Assembly: GCA_016490735.1 (NCBI GenBank)
Contig: JAEMWC010000747.1
Span: 151,001 to 215,000, forward strand
DNA length: 64,000 nucleotides
Reading direction: 5' to 3'
Origin: Pachyseris speciosa
Lineage: Eukaryota; Cnidaria; Anthozoa; Scleractinia; Pachyseridae
Made by a program: the position numbers and the translations under genes. Positions within the stretch are counted from its first letter, which is position 1. Each line of letters opens with the position of its first letter. The notes below the pieces were generated by a model. It was not told the origin of the DNA, did no database searches, and saw nothing but the letters and a program-made list of their open reading frames with translations. This document shows, piece after piece, positions 45,842-57,100 of the stretch.

Positions 45842-46300
45842 GTTCTCTTGACCTAATATGGTAAAATGATCCAATAGTGGAATAATAAAATGAGATAATG
45901 ACAGACTATCAACCGGCCATAGGTCGTTATATCGATTGATTTTATTGGCCATCAGCTGATATGACGACCGATATAGCGTGCGCTATGTACACAAATGTCG
46001 ATCGAGATAAGGACAAAGTGTCGAAAAATATATCGATAGAATATCGACCGATATATCGGCCAATACTATCAGTCGGTAAGCGGTGAAATATCGATGCAGT
46101 AACCTCGGTCGATACGACGACCACCATAGCGGTACAGCATCGGCCGTGTCATCCCCAGTTATCGACCGAGTGTCAAACGAGTAGCAACGGAGGCTCGACA
46201 GATATATCGACCGTGAGTTGACCGTCATATTGATGGGGTATCAACAGGAGGGCTCCTGGTATCGACCGTTACCATCGGTCGAGGCCCCCTGTTAAGATCC
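45842..46300. other. Block rich in TCGACCG and TATATCG motifs
   Basis: An island inside the 40-bp array (array units resume at 46300-46410). TCGACCG appears four times and its complement CGGTCGA twice between about 46040 and 46285, with many ATATATCG and GACGACC neighbours. The base composition is richer in CpG than the surroundings. No coding frame of note. It is probably an insertion into the array; its nature is unknown. Confidence 0.5.
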
Positions 46301-46410
46301 CATTCGCCCACATTTACCGTCATCTAGCTTCAAACTCCAATTGATTCACTCATTTACCTTCATCTATCTTAATTTACTTATATTTGTCCTCATCTACCTT
46401 CTTCGGATTC
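46300..46410 (+). repeat. Residual 40-bp minisatellite units
   Basis: Diverged CATTCGCCCACATTTACCGT and CATTTACCTTCATCTATC units mark the inner end of the left arm. Confidence 0.7.
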
Positions 46411-46413
46411 GCT

Positions 46414-46625
46414 ATTCCTTAGGTGAAATTTTAATTGCTTAACAATGTTAGGGAACAAAATATTCCTTTCTGAAAATGCTTGCTGAAATAAACTTTTCAC
46501 AAACTTTCTAGGGAAATGTTTTCATTCCGAAAATGCTAACTGATGTTTTTGACTTTCAAAACCAGCAATTACAGCCTTCCGAAAACAACAAGTGCTATGA
46601 TTTTCCCATTGCGAACGTTTAGGCA
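46414..46625 (+). repeat. Solo arm of the foldback family at 48469-49611
   Basis: GAAATTTTAATTG, GTTAGGGAACAAAAT, TTTCCGAAAATGCTA-like and CTATGATTTTCCC blocks match 49295-49505 in the same order and orientation. No partner arm is nearby. Confidence 0.65.
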
Positions 46626-47016
46626 ACAACAACATCAACAATTTTATTTTTGTGTGAAAGTACTTTAGCATACCTGCTAATTGGAGGCACAATAACAAAG
46701 CAGATATTTAATAAGTAATAAATACTAAATAAATATGAAATATAATGACATTCTAAAATACTTGTTCCAAAATACCAATGTTATATAAAGAAACATTATA
46801 ATATAGAAATCTACAGATACTATTCTATTAAATATACTCCTTGTTTCTACGAGCTGCAGAGAAAACAGTCCACATTCGTTGCTAATTTTAAAAGTTCGAG
46901 AGATCCATTTGTCTTGCTAATTTCTTAAACTGACTCAGGGTGCTAGCATTTTAGGTGGCGCCATAGTGTCGGTCCAAGATCCTTAATGGGATGCTTTCCG
47001 TACGTTACAGTATTAA

Positions 47017-47401
47017 GCCACGGCTACACGTTCAAACATTGTTATAAAACATTTGTTGGATGAACAATGTTAAAACGTGTAGCATGCATGTTTGATGACG
47101 TTTGTTCAACATTTTTTGTTGCAAGAATGTTTTGATTTCGATCAAACATTTTCTCAACATACAACAAATGTTGAAGCGTGTAGCCTCCCTTTCAACAATG
47201 TTGTATTGCAAAGACCAATCAGAGTTAAAGGCCCAGTCTCCAATCTGAAAGCCTAATGACAGAGGTGGAAATTGTTGAAGTCAGACCGCCAAAGCGACGT
47301 GTTTCCAACAATGTTATATGCGTATCCAACATTGTTAGAAGCGTTCTTACAACAATGTTGGAACGTGTTCTTCTAACAATGTTAGAACGTGTAGCCGGGG
47401 C
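47017..47401. mobile_element. 385-bp MITE with TTAA-type target
   Basis: The ends are GCCACGGCTACACGTTC and the complement of GCCCCGGCTACACGTTC. The left flank is TTAA (47013-47016), and TTAA recurs one base beyond the right end (47403-47406). The interior holds at least seven AACAATGTT or AACATTGTT motifs. A 77-codon frame inside is non-specific. Confidence 0.65.
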
Positions 47402-48468
47402 TTTAAAGCGTGGTATGACGAATTCTGAGTTCCTAAGGCTATATTGCGTGGTTTGTAGATTAAAAAGATCTGATCTGTATATGGGGTAGATGCCATAAGA
47501 ATAGCTATGTTTTGAAGTCTTTGATTATTTAAGTCACAAAAGCAATACCAGCGCTAAAACGTTTTATTTCATGCTAAATCCCCAATTGAAATCGATGGGG
47601 TCTTCGTTTTCTAGTTTTGCCCAGCTAAGAGCAGCTGCAAAACGAAAGATCCGCTCTAAAACGCTTTATTTGAGCTAAATCATTGAAGTCTTTGGGTTCT
47701 TCGTTTTGTAGGTTTGCCCGCCTCAAACTACACAACGAAGACCCTCGCTAAAACGCGGTTGCTCGTTTTGTTCTGTAGGACCTGTAGGAACCGGACTAAA
47801 ATGTTCGAAAGCCGATTAATGCTAACCCGGGATTAGGAGTCAACCGAAGTTTTCATCTCGCTCGTTGAGAAATTTTTGCAAATCATATTTTAGGCTTAAA
47901 GTAAAGTTAAATTCCGATCAACACTTACTGGAATCAAAGCCGGTCACTCCGGCTAACCCAGGACAGCTAGCTTAATCGTGCTTTGAACAAATGGGTCCAG
48001 AAATTACTGTCTTAAATGACTAAATGAATAAGAAACAACTACTTTAAGGCTAAAGCATTTCATAGGCACGAAGGTTGACAATATAAAAATTACAAATTTT
48101 ACTTATCTAACTTCGGACTTTGTTTCAAGTCATCTTTCAGCATCGAAATAAAAAGTTAGCCATTTCAAAGTCCCAGTTTTGTACTGGAAGAGCCTATTTC
48201 AATATTGCTTTCGAATTCAGACATTCATTTTCAGAGCTGTAACAACCTAGTGAGCAACGGAGTTTATTGTTCATCAGTTGTTGTTGCAATCAAGAATTCA
48301 ACGTGGTTAACATAAACGTGTGCCAGGATAAGATTGATGTACACGGCTTTTTGGAATAGAACAGGTTTTGTATAACGTACTGTGATGTTATCTTGGGCAG
48401 TTTACAGGGGCATAGCGAGGTTTTTGAATAGTTATAGGCCTGTTTTTAACGCGAAAGTCGTTATCACA
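47402..48468. other. No gene recognised
   Basis: Interior of structure B. A loose repetition of GCTAAAACG…TTTGCCCAGCTAA-like text occurs at 47555-47760. Nothing coding. Confidence 0.4.
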
Positions 48469-48932
48469 GTGGCATCTAACGACAAATTTCGGTAGATAAC
48501 TGTTCGAGGGAGGGTTATTCGCCTTGGGCTTTCGGCGTCGATTAATAATGCACTCGGATTTTCGTAACTAAAACGTGGCCTAAAAGATTCACAATTGGGA
48601 AATCATAGCCCTGAGGTTTTCGGAAAGGTCGTAATTTCTGGCAGTAAGAAACGTCAGCTAGCATTTTCGGAAAGAAAATATAGGTTCTCTAGTAAGCTCG
48701 TGGAAAGTTCATTTCAGCTTACATTTCTCAAAGGAAGATTTTGTTCCCTGACATTTTCGGGAAAATTAAAACTTCAGCTAGGGAAAATTCCGAAAAGATG
48801 AAATTCTTCTAGCTTATGAAAACATCTCTTTAGACAGCTTTCAAACACCACAAAGGTTGACCACACCACCAGGGTCTACTTCCCCTTCTCTTTTTGAACA
48901 ATGGTGTGGGTTCTTTAACGTCAAACAAGACA

Positions 48933-48977
<45 letters not shown>

Positions 48978-48984
48978 AGAGAGA

Positions 48985-49019
<35 letters not shown>

Positions 49020-49611
49020 ACGGGACCTACGATTTTTCGTCCTTATCCGAGAACACTAGAAAGTATAACCGTTTGCATATGTTATTACAAAGGCAGCACT
49101 ACTTTCTCCTCAATTGACATCTGTGAATTACCAAAAAGTTCTGGATGCCGAGAACGATTCCTTCCTCATCTCAGCTGTCCATTCGACAGGGGCACCCAAC
49201 GAGCCAAATCTGCCAAAAGCTGTAGAAAGGCATTTTTAAGTATCTTATGGTTTTTGAAGTCTGTTTAAAGTGATGTAAGTTCATCTGTTGGATTCCATAG
49301 CTGAAATTTTAATTGTGCGAAAATGTTAGGGAACAAAATCTTCCTTTGAGAAAATGCAAGCTGAAATTAACTTTCCACGAGCTTTCTAGGAAACTATTTC
49401 TCTTTCCGAAAATGCTAGCTGACGGTTTTGACTGCCAAAAACAACAATTATGACCTTTCCGAAAACCCCAGGGACTATGATTTCCCCATATCGAATCTTT
49501 TAGGCCACGTTTTAGTTACGAAAATCCGAGAGCACTCTTTAATTGACGCCGAAAGCCAAGGCGAATTACCCTCTGCCGAACAGATATCTACGGAAACTTG
49601 TCGTTGGTGCC
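48469..49611. mobile_element. Foldback element with ~335-bp inverted arms
   Basis: 48469-48805 and 49285-49611 are inverted copies, sharing blocks such as TTCGCCTTGG, CTTTCGGCGTC, CGTAACTAAAACGTGGCCTA and CAGCTAGCATTTTCGGAAAG. The outermost shared bases are GGCA.C.AACGACAA. The spacer of about 480 bp carries an AG microsatellite. There is no clear target duplication and no transposase. Confidence 0.75.
48936..49020. repeat. AG dinucleotide microsatellite
   Basis: A nearly pure GA run with a few AA and GG slips. The Arg-Glu frame through it is spurious. Confidence 0.95.
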
Positions 49612-49984
49612 CGGCTGATTCGAGCCACACATAAGCTAATAAAAAAAACCTCGGCCTCTACATGTACTTCTCAGGTACTTCATGTGAGAAATAAGTTTTT
49701 AACAAAAACAACAAGAAAAAAATTACACACTAGTAAAGACCGTTTGCATTGACACTCTTGTAGCAATACTCAGCCCTGAAGGGGAACCCTATACAGAGGT
49801 GCTGGAGGCAATTGAGTTAATTCACTGTTATCCCAAAGAACAAAGCTACCCCTGAAATAATAAGACACCCCACGAGAATGGAATCCACCTTGCCAAAAAA
49901 GATATTCTATTGACAGTGGGTTATGATTTTGAGAAAGGGGGGGGGGAGGAGGGCAATTAAACTAAGTTGGGTGAAGCCCTGAGT

Positions 49985-52900
49985 ATGAATGAATGTCAGT
50001 GAAGTAAAAGAAGGCAAATATGGGTGAATGAATGCAAATGAAGGTAGATGAAAGGGAAATTTGTGGGTGAATGAACGTGGATTAAGGTAGAGAAGGCAAA
50101 TGTGGGCAAATGGTTGTGGATTATAAGGTCGATGAAGGCAAATGTTGGTGAATGGATGTGTATTTAGGTAGAGAGGCAAATGTGGGTGATGAATGTGGAT
50201 TGATGTAGATTAAGGCAAATGTTTGTGACTGGATGTGGATTAGGGTAGATGAAGGCAAATTTGATGAATGAATGTGGATTAAGGGTAGAATAAAGGCAAA
50301 TGGGGCGAATGAATGTGGAATAAGGTAGATGGAGGCAAATGTGGGTAAATGATTGTAGGTTAGTTATTAGGGTAACTGAGGACAGATTAGGGTGAATGAA
50401 TGTGGATTAAAGGGAGATGAAGGAAGATGTGGGTGAATGAAATGTGGGTTAAGGCAGATGAAGGTATATGTGGGTGAATGAATGTGGAATAAGGCAGATG
50501 AATGCAAATGTGGGTCATGAATGAATATGGGTTAAGGTACATGAGGACAGATGAGGGTGAATGAATGTGGATTAAGGGAGATGAAGGTAGATGTGGGTGA
50601 ATGAATGTGGATTAAGGTAGATGAAGGTAAATGTGGGCGAATGACTGTGAAATAAGGTAGATGAAGGCAAATGTGGGTAAATGAATGTGGATTAATGTGG
50701 AGATGAAGGTAGATGTGGGTGAATGAGTGTGGATTGAGGTAGATGAGGTAAATGTGAGTGAAATGAATGTGGAATAAGGCAGATGAAGGCAAATGTGGGT
50801 GAATGAATATGGGTAAAGTTAGATGAGGACAGATGAGCCTGCAGTGAGTGAATGTGGATTAAGGGAGATGAAGGTAAGTGAGGGTGAATGAATGTGGAAT
50901 TAAGGTAGATGAAGGCAAATGTGGGTAAATAAATATGGTTAAAGTTAAATAATGGCAAATTTGGATGAATGAATGCAGCGTAAGGGTAGATGAAGGAAAA
51001 TTTGGGTGAATGAATGCAGATGAAGGTAGGTGAAGGCACCTTTGGGTGAATGAATGCAAGTTAATGTAGACGAGGTCAAATGTTGGCGAATGAATGTGGA
51101 TTAAGGTAATTGAATGCAAATGTGGGTCATGAACGTGGAGAAGGTAGATGAAGACAAACGTGGATACATGAATGAATTTGGATAAAGGTAGATGAAGGCA
51201 AATGTGGATGAATGAATGTGGATTAAATTAAATGAGGGCAAATAAGGGTCAATGAATGAGGATTAAGGGAGATGAAGGCAAACGTGCATGAGTGAATGTG
51301 GATTGAGGTAGATGAGGGGAAATTAGGGTGAATGAATGTGGATTAAGGGAGATGAAGGTAGATGTGGGTGAATGAATGTGGATCAAGGTAGATGAAGGTT
51401 AATGTGGTCAAATGAATGTGGAATAAGGTAGATGAAGGCAAATATGCATGAATGGATGTGGATTAAGGTAGATGACGGTAAATGTGGGTAAATGAATGTG
51501 GAATAAGGTAGATGAAGGCAAATGTGGATGAATGAATGTCAATTAAGGTAGATGAGGGTAAATGAGGGTGAATGAATGTGGATTAAGGGAGATGAAGGTA
51601 GATGTGGGTGAATAAATGTGGTTGAAGGTAGATGAGGGTAAATGTGGGCCAATGAATGTGGATTAAGGGAGTGGAAGGCAAATGTGGAAATGGATGTGGA
51701 TTAAGGGAGATGATGGCAAATGAGGGTCAATGAATGTGGATTAAGGTAGATGAAGGTAAATGTGGGCAAGTGAATGTGGAATAAGGTAGATGAAGGCAAA
51801 TGTGCATGGATGAATGTGAATTAAGGTAGATGATGGGAAATTAAGGTGAATGAATGTTGATTAAAGGAGATGAAGGTAGATGTGGGTGGATGAATGTGGC
51901 TGAAGGTAGATGAAGGCAAATGTTGGCAAATGAATGTGGAATAAGGTAGATGAAGGCAAATATGCGTGAATGAATGTGGATTAAGGTGGATGATGGTAAA
52001 TGTCAGCGAATGAATGTGGAATAAGTTAGATGAAGGCAAATGTGGATGAATGAATGTCGATTAAGGTAGATGAGGGCAAATGAGGGTGAATGAATGTGAA
52101 TTAAGGAAGATGAAGGAAGATGTGGGTGAATGAATGTGGATGAAGGTAGAGGAGGATAAATGTGGGCCAATGAGTGAGATGAAGGCAAATGTGGCTGAAC
52201 GAATGTGGATTAAGGGAGATGAAGGCAATTGTGGATGAATGAATGTGGATTAAGATAGATGAAGGAAAATGTGAGCAAATGGATGTGGATGAAGGTAGAT
52301 GAAGGTAAATGTGAATGAATGAATGTGGATTAAGGTAGATGAGGGCAAATGAGGGTGAATGAATGTGGATTAAGGGAGATGAAGGTAGATTTGGGTGAAT
52401 GAATGTGGATGAAGGTAGATGAAGGTAAATGTGGGCGAATAAATGTGGAATAACGTAGATGAAGGCAGATGAGGGTGAATGGATGTGGATTAAGGTAGAT
52501 GACGGTAAATGTGGGCCAATGAATGTGGATTAAGGGAGTTGAAGGCAAATGTGGATGAATGGATGTGGATTAAGGGAGATGAAGGCATTAATGAGGGTCA
52601 ATGAATGTGGATTAAGGTAGATGAAGGTGAATGTGGGCAAGTGAATGTGGAATAAGGTAGATGAAGGCAAATGTGCATGGATGAATGTGAATTAAGGTAG
52701 ATGATGGGAAATTAAGGTGAATGAATGTTGATTAAGGGAGATGAAGGTAGATGTGGGTGGATGAATGTGGCTGAAGGTAGATGAAGGCAAATGTTGGCAA
52801 ATGAATGTGGAATAAGGTAGATGAAGGCAAATGTTGGCAAATGAATGTTGAATAAGGTAGATGAAGGTAAATATGCGTGAATGAATGTGGATTAAGGTAG

Positions 52901-54001
52901 ATGATGGTAAATTTCGGCGAATGAATGTGGAATAAGTTAGATGAAGGCAATGTGGTGAATGAATGTCGATTAAGGTAGATGAGGGCAAATGAGGGTGAAT
53001 GAATGTGAATTAAGGGAGATGAAGGTAGATGTGGGTGAATGAATGTGGATGAAGTAGAGGAGGATAAATGTGGGCCAATGAGTGAGATGACGGCAAATGT
53101 GGCTGAATGACAGTGGATTAAGGGAGATGAAGGCAATTGTGGATGAATGAATGTGGATTAAGATAGATGAAGGAAAATGTGAGCAAATGGATGTGGATGA
53201 AGGTAGATGAAGGTAAATGTGAATGAATGAATGTGGATTAAGGTAGATGAGGGCAAATGAGGGTGAATGAATGTGGATTAAGGGAGATGAAGGTAGATTT
53301 GGGTGAATGAATGTGGATGAATGTAGATGAAGGTAAATGTGGGCGAATAAATGTGGAATAACGTAGATGAAGGCAGATGAGGGTGAATGGATGTGGATTA
53401 AGGGAGATGATGGGAAATGAGGGTGAATGAATGTGGATTAAAGTAGATGAGGACAAATGAGGGTCAATGAATGTGGATTAAGGGAGATGAAGGTAGATGT
53501 GGGTAATGAATGTGGATGAAGGTAGATGAAGCAAATGTGGGTGAATGAATGTGGATAAGGAGATGAAGCAAATGTGGTGAATGAATGTGGGTGAGATGAA
53601 GGCAGATGTGACGAATGTTGTGGAATAAGGTAGATGTGGGTGAATGAATGTGGATGAAGGTAGATTAAAGTAAATTTGGGTGAATGAATGTGGAATAAGG
53701 CAGATGACTGCAAATGTGGGTGAATGAATGTGGGTTAAGGTAGATGAAGGGAAATGTGGGTGAATGAATGTGGAATAAGGTAGATGAATGCAAATGGGGC
53801 GAATGAAGGTAGATTAAAGTAAATTTGGGTGAATGAATGTGGAATAAGGCAGATGACTGCAAATGTGGGTGAATGAATGTGGGTTAAGGTAGATGAAGGC
53901 AAATGTGGGTGAATGAATTTGAATAAGGTAGATGAATGCAAATGTGGGCGAATGAATGTCGAATAGGGTAGATGACGACATATGAGGGCGGATGAATGTG
54001 G
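49985..54001 (-). repeat. 40-bp minisatellite, right arm of structure B
   Basis: The complement of the left-arm unit, for example ATGTGGATTAAGGTAGATGA then AGGTAAATGTGGGTGAATGA. About 100 units, more degraded at the inner end, with its own larger duplications (for example 52130-52440 resembles 53050-53380). Long minus-strand frames here are artefacts. Confidence 0.95.
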
Positions 54002-54111
54002 ATTGATACCGATGTAGTCTATTTCGAGGAATGAATAATATCACGTACATATAATGTTTTGATATGTAAACGTATTTGGGGAATCGTGGTGGGTATATCC
54101 ATGAGATCTTT
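54002..54111 (-). repeat. Outer end of inverted structure B, right
   Basis: Reverse complement of 41544-41659, ending at GAGATCTT. This is the edge of the inverted repeat. Confidence 0.85.
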
Positions 54112-56171
54112 CCCTGGATTTTAGTGAAGCACGTGTCGTGGAGGTAAGTCGAGTTTTCAACGTTAATTACTCCTAAAATCTTGTTTGCTTTCTTTACAAT
54201 CCACAATGATGACTAGAATAATCCCAGCTCGCTTTGAGTTTCTCAAAGGAAACGCTGAAGAAAAAAGTATTCTCTACATTTCGTCTGAGTGGGTTGCGTA
54301 CACGCATGTTCACTCGCAGCCAGTGAGTCTGATTTCTTTTTTCAAGAACATAAATTTCTTAAAATAAATACCGTAATAGTTTAATTAAAAACTTAAATTT
54401 CTTAAAATAGATTTCTCATTTTAAGGAATTCTCTCTTCTTTTAAGAACAATTCATTGTTTTGAGAAAATGGTCTTATTCCAAGAAAAGAGGGGGTTAACT
54501 CTTAATTTAAGGCAAAATTCTTCTTTTGAGGACAAAAATTCTCAATTTCAAAAACAGTTCAAGAGCTTGTTTATAATTTTCTTGAAAAGAATTGCTTAAT
54601 TTGAGAAAAGTACTTGTATTAAAAACAGTTCTTGTTTCAGTTTTTAATTTCTTGATTTGAAATTAGATGTCTTATTTTGAAAACCAAAAACACTCAGTTA
54701 ATTCATAACTTCAAGTAGTGAATCATATCATGTTTTTCAGCCCCTCCTTGGTCTGTGGGATCCAACTCACCTTCGAAGTAATCAGTTGCAGTTGACATAA
54801 CATCCAGACATAAGCTATTAACAATAACTCTCAAATACTGGTCATAGCACAAACTTACAGTGTAGAAGTAATTTATTATGGCATCAAGATATCGAGCTAA
54901 CGTAAAGACATCTTTGTACAATCCCATGTGCTGTTACATGTACCTTAGCTTAACTTGTCAGCCTACTTAACATTAAATCACAAAACCAATACACATGTTA
55001 GTTCTTTGTTATAACTTGCATATGGTCTTTTGAAAAATATATTACTTGAACAAAAGTTAACCTTTGTTTAATTAAGAAATGTGAATGTTGTTCCTCATTA
55101 AATTCAGATTGTTACATCTGTGTCCAAATTATGCCTGTGCTCTAGTAGTTCCCAGTGAGGCCCCTGGTGACTTACTTAATTGCCTTTGAATTTTAAATGC
55201 TGAGCACCCTGGACAATCTTGACTTCCCTACAGCAAGCATTTGTTAAACCAGATGAGGGCACCACAGGTTCAAACAAGTTTTAGCCCAATAAATTATGGC
55301 CCATATAAAAAATGGAAAGATTATATTCAATCCATATTCCAAACTTGGGTGTTAGACTTCACTCGAGTGTAATCTAAAGTCTTGTAGGTTTGAGTTTGTA
55401 ACATGCACAAATCCTTGTTCTTGACTCAACTTGTTACTGAACTACTGGTTTTATAATATTATGATGGGTAAGTAATCCCCATTAGTGTACTTAATTACTC
55501 CCTGTAAACAACTTTAGGGATTTTCAGTTGGTAAAATCACTCAAACTTCCATTTGTGCAGATTGAAACTTTGTAGTGTTTGTTTTACTGTATGTTTGCAA
55601 CAATGGTTAGTATTTCACACAACCAATATGGTATCCAGTTACAATCAAGACCCAGCTACACACTTTTCACTTCCATGTCAGATAATTATGTAACTCAGTA
55701 TTAAAAAAACCTACTTGAACTGAGTCAACCTTTGTTAGGCTATTAAATCTATATCCTTGTCACCCATTGTTTTTGGGGACTTAAAAATAATGATCAACTG
55801 AAATCTTGCAGTCTGCAAAAGCCTATAAATAATAACTTATTTTTTTTGGACTATGATTGTGGAGTATGACTTATCTTTTCAGTCCAGTCTGTAGAGGTCA
55901 TGCACAATGTGCCAGTATTTTTGTGTTTTTTTCTTTGGCACAATACCAAAAAAACTCCTCTAAAAACGTGTAATAAGCTGCTGGCTTTTCTTGTAAGCAA
56001 TGTTGAATGTACATGTGTAATGCATAGCCAACAACATGAAAATGTGACCTCTCACACGAAAACGTACACTAACGGCTATCCGTTCCAATGGTGTTTAGCC
56101 TGTTATTAAACCGTTCAGAAAGTAATTATTTATAGTTTGACCGTTTGCATGGCTAGGGTTATCTGTTCAGA
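54112..56171. other. No gene confirmed; TTAAAATAAG-rich stretch at the start
   Basis: 54340-54700 is dense in TTCTTAAAAT and TTTTGAGAAA-like words (see the matching region 60340-60530). A possible short exon from an ATG at 54206 to a CCAGTGAGT donor-like site near 54322 is not supported by anything else. The rest shows no signal. Confidence 0.35.
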
Positions 56172-56430
56172 AAAATTCTCACCCACTGTTCATCAGTTCA
56201 GAAAAGACACTCAGTCGTATAAACATTAGTCTGGTTACCCGTTCAAAGCAAATAAAAGATTATACAACCTTTTGAATGGCTATGAATCCAGCTGCATATT
56301 ACCAAAGTCTCGTCAAAACGAAGGTGTTATCCGATAAAAGCATGTCAATCGCTATTGTGAGGTCGAATTTCACACACAAAAATTTCGCATAATTATTGCA
56401 CTCGCTTCCCAAGTCTACCAAGAATCTACA
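56172..56430 (+). repeat. Direct duplication, copy 1
   Basis: About 260 bp, starting near TTCTCACCCACTGTTCATCA and ending TCTACCAAGAATCTACA, repeated at 56706-56969. No terminal inverted repeat. Confidence 0.85.
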
Positions 56431-56705
56431 ATCACTAAAATCCTTTGCAAGGCGGCTATTCTTGAAGTTCTTTATTACTTAATATACTCTTTGAATTTTT
56501 GCAATAACTGTTTGTTTTTTCCCTTTGTGATTTCAGAAAAATGACGGAAGCAATCTTTTAGAACACTAACGAACATGCATTCGCAATCGTCTGACATCAT
56601 GTTTGCTAAACACAATGTTCGGTGGCTTAATGGAAACATCAGACAAAATGAGTTTGCGAATTATTGCTGCTGAAAATAATTTTGAATTGTGCGGTTGTCA
56701 TTGTG

Positions 56706-56969
56706 CAATTTTCACCTGCTGTTCATCAGTTAAGAAAAGACACTCAGTCGTATAAACATTAGTCTGGGTATCCGTTCAAAGCAAATAATAGATTACACAG
56801 CCTTTCGAACGGCTACGAATCCAGCCGCATATTACCAAAGTCTTGTCAAACAAAGATGATATCTGATAAAAGCATGTCAATCGCTATTGTGAGGTCGAAT
56901 TTCACACTTAAGAATTTCGCATAGATGTAATTATTGCACTCGGCTTTCCAAGTCTACCAAGAATCTACA
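56706..56969 (+). repeat. Direct duplication, copy 2
   Basis: Matches 56172-56430 with scattered substitutions, at a spacing of 534 bp. Directly after its last shared base the sequence switches to the GTACCGCTC end of another repeat. Confidence 0.85.
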
Positions 56970-57100
56970 GTACCGCTCAAAAGTAAGTTACCACCCTGCG
57001 CGCGATGCGAATCGTGTCGCGCGCTACATGATTCTCGTCGTGCGCTATGCGAATCGTGTCGCGCGCCACCCAATTCGTGTAGCGTGCGACGTCCTGGAAA
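56970..57100 (+). mobile_element. End of a MITE-like repeat (CCGCTCA…GCGATGCGAATCG)
   Basis: CCGCTCAAAAGTAAGTTACCA followed by repeated GATGCGAATCG.GTCGCGCGC blocks. The reverse complement of 63605-63697 starts CCGCTCACTGAGTAAGTTGCCA and also runs into GATGCGAATCGC. The two are ends of one family in opposite orientations. The other end of this copy was not found. Confidence 0.5.

Noticed and set aside
41529..45851. Open frames of 70-104 codons rich in His, Ser, Pro and Ile
   Set aside because: They are readings of the 40-bp satellite, whose frame repeats every 120 bp. Different frames give similar peptides and none has a start or splice context.
48894..49268. 124-codon frame with an Arg-Glu run
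   Set aside because: Created by the AG microsatellite. The flanking residues match nothing.
49907..54206. Minus-strand His/Ser-rich open frames of up to 134 codons
   Set aside because: Same satellite in the opposite orientation. The peptides mirror those of the left arm.
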